This document shows, piece by piece, positions 53,825-61,657 of a stretch of 64,000 nucleotides of DNA. Where the stretch lies: NCBI GenBank assembly GCA_020638055.1, contig JACKJH010000003.1, positions 569,990 through 633,989 on the forward strand. Direction: 5' to 3'. The translations under genes and the position numbers were made by a program. This stretch comes from Hyphomicrobiaceae bacterium (GTDB lineage Bacteria; Pseudomonadota; Alphaproteobacteria; Rhizobiales; Hyphomicrobiaceae). Within the stretch, counting starts at the first letter, position 1; each line of letters opens with the position of its first letter. The notes under the pieces were generated by a model. The model was not told where the DNA came from. It saw only the letters and a program-made list of their open reading frames with translations, and did not search any database.

Positions 53825-53922
53825 GAGCATGTTTAGCCGAAGTGTGCAGCGGTTCGGCGTGAAAAACATGCTCCAGTGGAAAGAGAGAGCATGTTTAGCC
53901 GAAGTGCGCAGCGGTTCGGCTA
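53825..53922. repeat. two family B repeats
   Basis: Two copies of GAGCATGTTTAGCCGAAGTG with GCAGCGGTTCGG; only the first is complete (ending AAAAACATGCTC). Between the Pro-rich gene and the carboxypeptidase, downstream of both. Confidence 0.85.
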
Positions 53923-54022
53923 AATTCGATGAAAAGTGATCGGATTTTGCTGGTCAGCCGACGACCTCGATTTGCACAGGCGCCAAACCCATTGCCTCAA
54001 CGGTGACGTTTCGCAGACATCG

Positions 54023-55093
54023 TCAATTGCCACTGACCGTTGCCGGTTTGTTGACGGAACTTGTCGTCGTCGGTTTGAAGCTATCATCGTGCGCGCTTTC
54101 TTTTGCGCGTTTCTTGGCCCGTGCCGCAGCAAGCGCTTTTTTTCTCCGCTTAAGCGTGTTGCGTTTCACCGATTTGGACGGCCTGTAGCCGCAACCCCAG
54201 GATAGTACCTTGTCACGAATGCTTGCAACGGGTTGGGGTCTTTGATCGACCGGAAGTGTGTCCAGATTGATCGTGCTGAAAAACATCTTCCATCCATAAT
54301 GCTCAAAGCCGTACTCCAGCAGGCTTGAAGCACGGATGGTTCTGTCCTTGGCTGAGGGCTCACCCAGAACGACGGCCATCAACCGCAACCCATCACGCGT
54401 AGCGCTTGCAACGATATTAAAACCACTATCGCAAATAAATCCGGTTTTGAGGCCGTCAGCACCCTCGAATGTTCTCAGCAGACCGTTGTGCGACGACAGC
54501 CGTTGTTTGCCGATTGTGAACGAGGGCATCGACCACAGTTCGGCATACTGCGGAAAATCGCGCACCATGGCTTGTGAAAGCTTTGCAAGGTCACGCGCCG
54601 TCGTTACCTGTGCATCCTCAGGCAGACCGTTGGGGTTCGCAAAATGTGTTCGCGTCATACCCAGACGCTTGGCAGTGGCATTCATGAGCTCAACGAATTT
54701 GCCAACATCTCCCGACACCGCCTCAGCCAGCATTACGGCGACATCGTTAGCCGACTTTACGATCAACGCCTTCAGCGCCAGGTCCAGCGATATCGATGCG
54801 CCGACCGGCAGGCCCACCTTGCTGGGCGGTTCCTTCACCGACACTTCGGACGCAACGATTTTACTGTCTTTGGTAAGCCGACCCTCCTTGATCGCTTCGA
54901 ACGCCACGTAGGCTGTCATGATCTTCGTCAGCGATGCGGGATGCCAGAGCCTGTCGGGATCTTCGGCATAAATCACTTTGCCCGACGAGGCTTCGAATAG
55001 AAGCGCCGGACCGGCGACGGCAGCCGCAGGATGTAGCAGGCTGAAGGCCAACGCACCAAACACGATGAGGGCTTTGCGCATGAATATCCTCAT
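54023..55093 (-). CDS. serine-type D-alanyl-D-alanine carboxypeptidase (PBP5/6-like)
   Basis: 356 residues from ATG 55093 (AGGA upstream); ATG 55081 is an equally good start. Signal peptide (LIVFGALAFSLLHPAAAVAG). Active-site motifs: SLTK (54-57), SAN (114-116) and KTG (216-218). The remainder follows the peptidase S11 fold. The C-terminal 80 residues are strongly basic and disordered (KRRKKALAAARAKKRAKESA), unlike the amphipathic anchor of PBP5, and could bind the wall or membrane lipids. Trims D-Ala from peptidoglycan pentapeptides. Confidence 0.93.
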   Translation of the reverse strand: MRIFMRKALIVFGALAFSLLHPAAAVAGPALLFEASSGKVIYAEDPDRLWHPASLTKIMTAYVAFEAIKEGRLTKDSKIVASEVSVKEPPSKVGLPVGASISLDLALKALIVKSANDVAVMLAEAVSGDVGKFVELMNATAKRLGMTRTHFANPNGLPEDAQVTTARDLAKLSQAMVRDFPQYAELWSMPSFTIGKQRLSSHNGLLRTFEGADGLKTGFICDSGFNIVASATRDGLRLMAVVLGEPSAKDRTIRASSLLEYGFEHYGWKMFFSTINLDTLPVDQRPQPVASIRDKVLSWGCGYRPSKSVKRNTLKRRKKALAAARAKKRAKESAHDDSFKPTTTSSVNKPATVSGN

Positions 55094-55195
55094 ACCAACG
55101 ATCCTGCGGCTTAACATGTATTCACAGAACCGGGCAACGCCACCTGGCAGAAGTTGTGTGGGAGTGTGGGGCATATGTCGCAGCCTGGCAAACCG

Positions 55196-55433
55196 AGAGC
55201 ATTTTCCGACGAAGTGGACGCCGGTTCGTCGCAGAAAATGCGACCAAACAAGAAGCAAGCATTTTCCGACGAAGTGGACACCGGTTCGTCGCAGAAAATG
55301 CGACCAAACAAGAAGCTAGCCCGCCTTTCTCACGAGGGCACGGCCGTCATCGCGCTGGCGCGAGATCGACCCGCAAGGAGAAAGGCGGGCTAGAGCGCCG
55401 ATCCGATTCCATCGGATCGCAATGCGCTTGAGA
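55196..55433. repeat. compound family A repeat with nested CTAG hairpin
   Basis: Two CATTTTCCGACGAA hairpins (55196, 55258), then an intervening 78-bp element (55316-55393) with CTAG at both ends and a 15-bp perfect stem TAGCCCGCCTTTCTC / GAGAAAGGCGGGCTA, then the GATCC hairpin. The nested element sits exactly between the two usual parts. Confidence 0.85.
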
Positions 55434-55874
55434 GCACCGTGCGATATATCGGGATCATCCGACCCAGGTGAATTTTGTCCATGATCGAGCTTGACGTCAC
55501 ACAGCGTAACGGCGTTACGGTCAAGACGGACGGCCACGAATGTGGACGAAATTCATGTTGCACAAGGTTTTTACAAACGGCGGGCACCCGCTGTGCCAAG
55601 CGATTTGTGCGTGGCCCTAATTTGGGCTGTATGGCTTGCCTCACCTTATCGCCGCGCCCCCTGGGAAACACAATGATCATCAATTTGCGCCTGGCGATCT
55701 CAACGTGACGGAACAGGGCTTAAGCCACAATTTGTGACACCCAATTTCCTGGCCATCGTTTTGAACGGCGGATAGGCATGGAACGCCGTATCCCGCGAGT
55801 GGGTTGGAACGGCTCTTGATTGCCGCATGTTCCCGGGCTAAAAGCCTGCCTTCCTCAGCACATTCTGGGCACAA
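55434..55874. other. non-coding stretch before tRNA-Ser
   Basis: No convincing gene. Contains GTGCGATATATCGGGATCAT at about 55439, shared in part with 41311 and with the palindrome at 14151, so another short repeat family. tRNA promoter elements are expected near the right end but I cannot place them. Confidence 0.4.
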
Positions 55875-55964
55875 GGAGAGGTGGCTGAGTGGTTGAAAGC
55901 ACCGCACTCGAAATGCGGCATACTCGCAAGGGTATCGGGGGTTCGAATCCCCCCCTCTCCGCCA
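55875..55964 (+). tRNA. tRNA-Ser (anticodon CGA)
   Basis: GGAGAGG pairs with CCTCTCC as acceptor stem, with discriminator G and encoded CCA. D-arm with GGCTGAGTGGTTGAAAGC, anticodon stem CCGCA/TGCGG with loop CTCGAAA giving anticodon CGA for UCG codons. The long variable arm (ATACTCGCAAGGGTAT) is typical of serine. T-arm GGGGGTTCGAATCCCCC. Confidence 0.96.
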
Positions 55965-56065
55965 AACACCGCCGATTGCCGCCGAAAATAGCCTATGTGC
56001 CCCGACCACCGCACGGCCCCCATCTGGATGGTGATCGCTACTTCTATGCTACTGCCCCAAAAACC

Positions 56066-56174
56066 GAGAGCATTTTCCGACGAAGTGGACGCCGGTTCGT
56101 CGAAGAAAATGCGACCAAACCAAAAAGCTAGCGCGCATTCCGATCCGATTCCATCGGATCGGAATGCGCGCTAG
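56066..56174. repeat. family A repeat with GATCC hairpin
   Basis: One CATTTTCCGACGAA hairpin and then AGCGCGCATTCCGATCCGAT paired with ATCGGATCGGAATGCGCGCT, ending CTAG. The second hairpin is longer and more symmetric than in other copies. Confidence 0.85.
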
Positions 56175-56225
56175 AATATCCGTTTTGATCAAGTGCCTGA
56201 CTCAGGCTTTCGATCATTCAGACCG

Positions 56226-56918
56226 TCACAAATCAATCCCCATCATGACAAGGTCATTCCACACCTTTCCATCGGGAGCAGTTCGCCAGCGCAAGCGCGG
56301 GATTACGCGGTCCGTCACTTGCATACCGCAATGCTGGTAGAAACGCTCGGCTGTCTGGGTGCCAAGATCAAGCCTGCCAATTCCCCGCGCGGCAATATCC
56401 CGGACAAGGGCTTCCCATAAGCGTGAGCCAGTGCCGGCGGGCATTCCGGGGCGCACGCACATGACTGCCAGCCACGCCGCATTATCCCGCAAGGCGCTGA
56501 TCGCCCCGCCTGCAAACCCGTGGGCATCATGTATTGTGAGCACATGGGCCGGCGCGATTTCCGGCGCCTCCTCGTTGACCAGTTCAAAATACCTTTCCCG
56601 TCCAGCGCCCTCGCGCCGGAATATTCCACTATTGAATGGACCCGCGTGCCAAGCGATAGGCCGGAAAGCAAAGCCCCGTTCCCGCAGGATCGGGGCGAGC
56701 TTGTCAGACCATGTTGTCAGGATGGTAACGGGCCCATCGCCTGAGATCGCAGATGACACCCAACCAGCCTGGTCTGCCAGAAACTCCGGCATGGAAACCG
56801 CAGGCCGATCAATTTCGGGGTTGAAGCCGAACTCGGCCTCTCGCTGGGCGAAGAGCTGTGCAACCTTTTCGCAAGCACGAAAGAACCCCGTCTGATCGGG
56901 CGTCAGTATTTCAAACAT
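56226..56918 (-). CDS. GNAT-type acetyltransferase
   Basis: 230 residues from ATG 56918 (MFEILTPDQT); the frame reaches 56945. GNAT features in the C-terminal half: WLAVMCVRPGMPAGTGSRLW (acetyl-CoA pyrophosphate loop), IAARGIGRLDLGTQTAERFY and QHCGMQ (the 'YxxxGF' end). The N-terminal part is a further GNAT-like lobe (FFRACEKVAQLFAQREAEFG). Substrate unknown. Leftward, with a repeat block downstream. Confidence 0.8.
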   Translation of the reverse strand: MFEILTPDQTGFFRACEKVAQLFAQREAEFGFNPEIDRPAVSMPEFLADQAGWVSSAISGDGPVTILTTWSDKLAPILRERGFAFRPIAWHAGPFNSGIFRREGAGRERYFELVNEEAPEIAPAHVLTIHDAHGFAGGAISALRDNAAWLAVMCVRPGMPAGTGSRLWEALVRDIAARGIGRLDLGTQTAERFYQHCGMQVTDRVIPRLRWRTAPDGKVWNDLVMMGIDL

Positions 56919-57079
56919 GAGACTATTCGTGCCGGGCGAGACCATTTTGAGGACCTAAAGATAGATAAAGACATTGCCATAACAGCTTGCAAAGTCGCAC
57001 GACAGTGCGATCAACTACTCTATGGTCTGCGTTCTGGCGTAAGCCGGTCACCGGCTTATCCTTTTTGGAGGGCTATAGC

Positions 57080-57866
57080 TTAGCTGTAGTTCTCGGCTTT
57101 ATCGGCTTCGAGCAGCCAGATGTATTCGCGCGCCGTCGCACCTGACGCATCCAGCTCGGCGATGACGTTGCCGCCACGGTCGTGCACGTAATGCGCCGTT
57201 CCGTTTTCGCTGCCCGAGTTGGTGATGACGCGCTTAATCAACTGATGCAGGCCGTTGTAGGTGTAGGTGCCCGCGCTCCGATCGTCCGAGCGCGGCCGTC
57301 AGGCCGAACAAGCGAGGGCGTGAATCGGTAGCGCCAACAAAAGTCAGGTTGCCCTCGTAGGAGACCGTCTTCAGCCGGCCCGCGTTGTTGTAGGTGTAGG
57401 CGTAGGTGCTGCCCAGCCGGTTGTCGGAGGTGATGTTGCCAGCCGCGTCATAGCCGATCGAGCGCACCGTCGTCGCGCCCTGGGTGATGTCGGTAACGCG
57501 GTTGGAGGTGGCGGGGTAGTCGAGCGTCGAGATCGTTTGCGATCCGCCCGGCGGGGTGGCGCGCTCCTCGATGCGGTTGCCGACACCGTCGTAATAGAAG
57601 GTCTTGGAGCCCCAGGCGCCATCCGCGTTCTGCAACCGGTTGGCTGCCGAGTACGAAAGCGTCATGGTGTTGGCGGAGGTGACGTTGTCGTAGATGTTGG
57701 TGAGGTTGAGGGCGTCGGTGCGCGTGTGAGCGCGGTTGATGAGGCTGGTTGCGCCATCATAAAGCCCGAGGACGTCGAGTTCGTAGTCCTGGGTGTAGGT
57801 GTTCCAGTCGTTGAGGCCGTTGGCGAAATTGGCCGACTGGATGAAGCGGGATTGGGGCTTGATCAC
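57080..57866 (-). pseudogene. Rhs core fragment 1, interrupted
   Basis: YD-repeat core: NTYTQDYELDVLGLYDGATS, NRVTDITQGATTVRSIGYDA, SDNRLGSTYAYTYNNAGRLK and SYEGNL. At 57343 it is interrupted by a 70-bp foreign insert. The frame is then broken, but core sequence resumes (THYVHDRGGNVIAELDASGA-type text) and ends EADKAENYS and a stop at 57080. About 600 bp match 60297-61646 almost base for base. The downstream RHS-associated core and toxin are absent. A decayed copy of the Rhs core. Confidence 0.8.
57273..57343. repeat. 70-bp GC-rich insertion in Rhs fragment 1
   Basis: Absent from the otherwise matching core at 61180. Contains GCTCCGATCGTCCGAGCG, GGCCGTCAGGCC and AAGCGAGGGCGTGAATCGGT. Its reverse complement matches the insert at 58783-58859 over about 70 bp with roughly four-fifths identity. 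Confidence 0.7.
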
Positions 57867-58198
57867 TCGGGCTTGTATTTAACTGTCAAATCTAATCCGC
57901 AGCTGGAACAGTGCTTAGCATGCAGAATTGGAATTGTGAAATCCGGCAAGAATTCCTTCGATTTTCTAATGAACAAGGGATATTTGCACCGCGGGCAGAA
58001 CATATCTGGATGAAACACTATGGCTCCCGCAAAAAACGGAATCGTCACCGCGATTAGAATTGCTGCCAGCTGCGCGTTATCAAGGGCGAACACTCCGACG
58101 GCAATCGCAAAGAGCCAAGCAGCAATTTCCAAGACAATGATTCTATAGAGTGCTCTTAAGGCTGCTTTCCGAGGAGCGATCTCTGGATGCGCGTTCAT
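57863..58198 (-). CDS. putative immunity protein, two TM helices plus zinc ribbon
   Basis: 111 residues. TM helices at about 20-40 (IIVLEIAAWLFAIAVGVFAL) and 46-62 (AAILIAVTIPFFAGAIVF), then a CxxC...CxxC zinc ribbon (CPRCKYPLFIRKSKEFL, CSSCGLDLTVKYKPE). Its ATG overlaps the stop of the Rhs cassette 58195-58788 (ATGA), the classical toxin-immunity order. A membrane immunity protein suggests that the matching toxin acts on the membrane. Role inferred from position. Confidence 0.65.
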   Translation of the reverse strand: MNAHPEIAPRKAALRALYRIIVLEIAAWLFAIAVGVFALDNAQLAAILIAVTIPFFAGAIVFHPDMFCPRCKYPLFIRKSKEFLPDFTIPILHAKHCSSCGLDLTVKYKPE

Positions 58199-58788
58199 TT
58201 GCCGCCCCGACAGCTACAGCTATTGTACAACCAAGTTCTCTGCTGTGGCGACGCAGTAATGCTCAGAGACGGTGGTCCCCCGCCCAAATAGAGACCCCAA
58301 TTGCGCTTCGGTCCCTTCTGCACGAATATAGTAATGTTCAGGTACAGTAATTGCAGTGAAATATTGAATGAATCGCCCTGAAAATCGCACCATCCACCTG
58401 TGAAAAAGCCTAGCCCCCCGTCAATCCCTGCGCCGATGCCTGTGGTTGGTCCTGCGGTGACGAAACCATTGCCCTGGCCGGTAGTAAGGTCAATGCCAGC
58501 GCCGCCACTAATATCTCCACCGGCGCCCGAAGAGAAAACGCCTCCTCCACCGATAAATACAATAGCCCGCCCATTAGGATCGACGTAGATGAAAGGCCTA
58601 CCCCTCGCATACCCATAGACGCTCGGTCCATCCACAAATCCTAACGGATCTGCTTGCGTGTAGCGGCCCAATGACGGATCGTAGTGGCGATGCCAATTGT
58701 AGTGAAGTCCAGCCTCAAGTTGGAACCACTGGCCGGGGAAGCGGAGATCGAGTGTTAACGGACCGGAAAGCGACTGCACCGCGCCCAT
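58195..58788 (-). CDS. displaced Rhs C-terminal cassette 2, glycine-rich tail
   Basis: 197 residues: RHS-associated core AVQSLSGPLTLDLRFPGQWF, LHYNWHRHYDPSLGRYTQAD and PSVYGYARGRPFIYVDPNGR, then a unique Gly-rich tail of about 115 residues (GGGGVFSSGAGGDISGGAGI; WGLYLGGGPPSLSITASPQQ) with a SCSC end. The ATG at 58788 comes from an inserted element, so the cassette is only a 3' fragment of a Rhs gene. Core residues upstream persist out of frame at 58860-58921 (MSDGSKTMVWQAEYQP). Predicted toxin tip; activity unknown. Confidence 0.75.
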   Translation of the reverse strand: MGAVQSLSGPLTLDLRFPGQWFQLEAGLHYNWHRHYDPSLGRYTQADPLGFVDGPSVYGYARGRPFIYVDPNGRAIVFIGGGGVFSSGAGGDISGGAGIDLTTGQGNGFVTAGPTTGIGAGIDGGLGFFTGGWCDFQGDSFNISLQLLYLNITIFVQKGPKRNWGLYLGGGPPSLSITASPQQRTWLYNSCSCRGGK

Positions 58789-58859
58789 TTTGATTGCGCT
58801 GCCGATTCACGTTCGCGCTTGTTCGGCCTGGCGGCCGCGCGCAAACGATCGGAGCGCGC
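58783..58859. repeat. 75-bp GC-rich insertion in Rhs cassette 2
   Basis: Splits the core between QAEYQP and AVQSLSG. Contains GCCGATTCACGTTCGCGCTT, GTTCGGCCTGGCGGCCGC and ACGATCGGAGCGCG. Related to the insert at 57273-57343 but in opposite orientation relative to the core. Confidence 0.7.
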
Positions 58860-58926
58860 GGCTGGTACTCCGCCTGCCAGACCATGGTCTTGGAGCCGTC
58901 CGACATTTTGATCGGTTACATCCAGG

Positions 58927-59247
58927 TCAATATGATTCTTCTGGGCGTGGAACCATCACAAGCCGATTGCCCGTTGCATCCACCACGTGCCGGCGCAACA
59001 AATATTCTATTTCTGGCGACGCATGAATTGAGACGATGATCGCACCCAAATCAAGCGTGTCAACGAATTCAAGGTTTTCAGGTTTGTCATAACCTACTAG
59101 AAACCGTGCTTCGCCCGAGTAACCGTCCCTGCATGGCAGCAGCACCATCTTGCCAAACCGCTTTTCATTGGCGTAGCCCTGGATCAGGGATATTGCTGCA
59201 ACCGTAATGTTGACGGCCATCCCACTTTTCGTTCGGATTGTTTTCAT
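58927..59247 (-). CDS. putative immunity protein of Rhs cassette 3
   Basis: 106 residues from ATG 59247 (MKTIRTKSGMAVNITVAAIS), overlapping the cassette stop in ATGA. Small soluble alpha/beta protein (FGKMVLLPCRDGYSGEARFL; VDTLDLGAIIVSIHASPEIE) with no recognised family. Toxin-immunity order and overlap are the basis for the call. Confidence 0.6.
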   Translation of the reverse strand: MKTIRTKSGMAVNITVAAISLIQGYANEKRFGKMVLLPCRDGYSGEARFLVGYDKPENLEFVDTLDLGAIIVSIHASPEIEYLLRRHVVDATGNRLVMVPRPEESY

Positions 59248-59741
59248 CGCCCCTCTATCCGGCCAGAATTCCAATCATCTACAATCATTAGTGGGCAGGG
59301 GGCACTTGTTGCGATTGGTTTAGATTGAAAGATGTTTCCATTCTCGTCTGGATCAGCGCACTTGTAATGGCATTGCCTATTTCCCCATTTTCCACGCATC
59401 AGATCTTGGACGCTGACGCTCTGTCCAGTCTCGTGTGTGAAGCAGCAATAACCTGGGGGGCAGTTGTCATTGTCTGGCGGCGGTGGTGGATCAGTCCAGT
59501 CTCTAACGAGTTTCTTGCATTGGTTGTAGATTTCCTGACCAGCAATAACGATCATGGTGATGCCACCGATGATGAGCGGATCAGTTAGGGCGTCGGTGTC
59601 CAAGCCCCGGGGATCAACATACCCGTACGGATTCCCCCTCGCATACCCATAGACGCTCGGTCCATCGACGAAGCCGAGGGGGTCCGTTTGCGTGTAGCGG
59701 CCAAGGCTCGGATCGTAGTGCCGGTGCCAGTTGTAATGCAA
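59244..59741 (-). CDS. displaced Rhs C-terminal cassette 3, Cys-rich tail
   Basis: 165 residues. It begins HYNWHRHYDPSLGRYTQTDP at a TTG that is an internal Leu codon in the intact core, so no true start is present. PSVYGYARGNPYGYVDPRGL ends the core. The unique tail has a hydrophobic segment (LIIGGITMIVIAGQEIYNQC) and a Cys/His-rich end (NCPPGYCCFTHETG; RQCHYKCADPDENG). Likely nuclease- or metal-type toxin tip, but no catalytic motif can be named. Followed by an overlapping putative immunity gene. Confidence 0.7.
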   Translation of the reverse strand: MHYNWHRHYDPSLGRYTQTDPLGFVDGPSVYGYARGNPYGYVDPRGLDTDALTDPLIIGGITMIVIAGQEIYNQCKKLVRDWTDPPPPPDNDNCPPGYCCFTHETGQSVSVQDLMRGKWGNRQCHYKCADPDENGNIFQSKPIATSAPCPLMIVDDWNSGRIEGR

Positions 59742-59865
59742 GCCTGCTTCGAGTTGGAACCACGCTCAACATCGGCTTGCCGAATGTTGACAAAAAAATT
59801 GTCCGGGGAAGCGGAGGTCCATCGTCAGCGACCCAGGGTTGGCACCCCGCCGCCGCAAGTCCCAA
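59742..59865 (-). pseudogene. Rhs core remnant with palindromic insertion
   Basis: Continues the core upstream of cassette 3 (codons for WFQLEAG, then GQ-FPGQWF-type text). At about 59757-59804 a 38-bp insert with stem CAACATCGGC/GCCGAATGTTG and a run of seven A interrupts it. Core match ends near 59850. Confidence 0.55.
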
Positions 59866-59871
59866 TCTATT

Positions 59872-60273
59872 CTACAAGCTCTCTGAAGGCAGGGATTTAT
59901 CCAGTTCATAAAGAGTTATTGTGATACTTGCGCCAAGCGCTGCTATTTGACGTAGAGCGTGCGAAGAAATAACAAATTCATCCGAGTGCCGGGTGCCGCT
60001 CATAAGACCAATGTTAAAATCCTTAAAGTGACTGCCGTTCCACAGTTCTTGTTCATTGCCTTTGAGTTTGATTAGGATCTGGCAGATATGATCCAGTGTG
60101 CCATTGAGCGTAGTTGGTTCAGGCGGGCGCTTGGCTTCAAGCCTCAAACTCCCAATTGGAAAATTCTCTGCCAGAGGAAATAAATCACGATGAGTCGCCT
60201 GGAGTAGCGGTGCTAGATCCGTATTCGAATTGATCTCTATGTCAACGTTGAGAAATTTGGCTTTAATTTCCAC
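59872..60273 (-). CDS. putative immunity protein of Rhs cassette 4 (DUF4279-like)
   Basis: 133 residues from GTG 60273. Beta-alpha pattern: IKAKFLNVDIEINSNTDLAP, then ELWNGSHFKDFNIGLMSGTR and IAALGASITITLYELDKSLP. The ending 'W...FNIG...ALGASI.ITLY' recalls DUF4279-type immunity proteins. It lies 23 bp after the cassette stop. Cytosolic inhibitor of the cassette 4 toxin by position. Confidence 0.65.
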   Translation of the reverse strand: MEIKAKFLNVDIEINSNTDLAPLLQATHRDLFPLAENFPIGSLRLEAKRPPEPTTLNGTLDHICQILIKLKGNEQELWNGSHFKDFNIGLMSGTRHSDEFVISSHALRQIAALGASITITLYELDKSLPSESL

Positions 60274-60296
60274 GACCGCTTTGTCCTTTCACGGGA

Positions 60297-61646
60297 TTAG
60301 TTTGAGAAAAACTTGCAATGCCCCAGGCACGCGCGACATGCAGTAGGAGCGTTCTCTCTCGCGTTGGCTTGGCACGAAGCGGTATCTGTGCCAGTATCCT
60401 TATAGGGGCCAGTACAAATCCCTTGATTCCTCAGTCGAAGGCACGCCCAGTCTTCATTTCCAACCTTATTCCGATCACGGTGACTGCAAGAACAAAATCC
60501 CTCCTTCTTCTTTGACATCTGGGTAATGATGTAAGTGCCGATAGCTAGGCAAACCTCGACCGTTTTCTCAATTGCCGTTCCACAAGCGGCCGGAACAAGG
60601 GCACAAACACCTGCGGGATTTCGTCCATCCGGATCGACATACCGGTACGGATTCCCCCTCGCATACCCATAGACGCTCGGTCCATCCACAAACCCCAGCG
60701 GATCAGGTTGCGTGTAGCGGCCGAGTGAGGGATCGTAATGCCGGTGCCAGTTGTAATGCAAGCCTGCTTCGAGCTGGAACCATTGCCCGGGGAAGCGTAA
60801 ATCGAGCGTTAGCGGGCCGGAGAGCGATTGCACCGCGTCCCAGGGCTGGTATTCCGCACTCCACTGAATGGCCTTCGACGCATCCGACATCTTGATTGGC
60901 CGGTTGAGGTGGTCGGTGTGGACGTAGTACGTGACGGGCGTCGCCGTATCGACGCCATCGACCACCGCAATTGGCCGGTCGATCTGCGCCCGCGAGGCCG
61001 CCGTCGGCGCGATCTCCGTCTCGGGCAGCCAGATGTATTCGCGCGCCGTCGCGCCTGACGCATCCAGCTCGGCAATGACGTTGCCGCCGCGGTCGTGCAC
61101 GTAATGGGTCGTCCCGTTCTCGCTGCCCGAGTTGGTGATGACGCGCCCGATCAGCTGGTGCTGGCCGTTGTAGGTGTAGGTGCCCTTGAGGTTACCCTCG
61201 TAGCTGACGGTCTTCAGCCGGCCCGCGTCGTTGTAGGTATAAGCGTACGTCGAGCCCAGCCGGTTGTCGGAGGTGATGTTGCCGGCCGCATCATAGCCGA
61301 TCGAGCGCACCGTCGTCGCGCCCTGGGTGATGTCGGTAACGCGGTTGGAGGTGGCAGGGTAGCCGAGCGTCGAGATCGTCTGCGACCCGCCCGGCGGCGT
61401 GACGCGCTCCTCGATGCGGTTGCCGACGCCGTCGTAAGTGAACGTCTTCGAGCCCCAGGCGCCATCCGCGTTCTGCAACCGGTTGGCTGCCGAGTAACCC
61501 AGCGTCATGGTGTTGGCGGAGGTGACGTTGTCGTAGATGTTGGTGAGGTTGAGGGCGTCGGTGCGCATGTGAGCGCGATTGATGAGGCTGGTTGCGCCAT
61601 CATAAAGCCCGAGCACGTCCAACTCGTAGTCCTGGGTGTAGGTCAA
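60297..61646 (-). CDS. displaced Rhs C-terminal cassette 4 (longest core) with Cys-rich tail
   Basis: 449 residues. YD-repeat core from TYTQDYELDVLGLYDGATSL through SYEGNLKGTYTYNGQHQLIG, VHTDHLNRPIKMSDASKAIQ and the RHS-associated end LHYNWHRHYDPSLGRYTQPD / PSVYGYARGNPYRYVDPDGR. The start is a TTG; the intact parent is absent. Tail of about 115 residues: ALVPAACGTAIEKTVEVCLA, then FCSCSHRDRNKVGNEDWACL, ICTGPYKDTGTDTASCQANA and ENAPTACRACLGHCKFFSN. Ten or more Cys suggest disulfides or metal. This type of Cys-rich Rhs tail recurs in proteobacteria as I recall; enzymatic activity is unknown. Confidence 0.8.
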   Translation of the reverse strand: MTYTQDYELDVLGLYDGATSLINRAHMRTDALNLTNIYDNVTSANTMTLGYSAANRLQNADGAWGSKTFTYDGVGNRIEERVTPPGGSQTISTLGYPATSNRVTDITQGATTVRSIGYDAAGNITSDNRLGSTYAYTYNDAGRLKTVSYEGNLKGTYTYNGQHQLIGRVITNSGSENGTTHYVHDRGGNVIAELDASGATAREYIWLPETEIAPTAASRAQIDRPIAVVDGVDTATPVTYYVHTDHLNRPIKMSDASKAIQWSAEYQPWDAVQSLSGPLTLDLRFPGQWFQLEAGLHYNWHRHYDPSLGRYTQPDPLGFVDGPSVYGYARGNPYRYVDPDGRNPAGVCALVPAACGTAIEKTVEVCLAIGTYIITQMSKKKEGFCSCSHRDRNKVGNEDWACLRLRNQGICTGPYKDTGTDTASCQANARENAPTACRACLGHCKFFSN

Positions 61647-61657
61647 TTGGCTTCGCC

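Noticed and set aside
55680..56009. 109-codon leftward frame through the tRNA
   Set aside because: It translates the antisense of tRNA-Ser, a frequent false gene.
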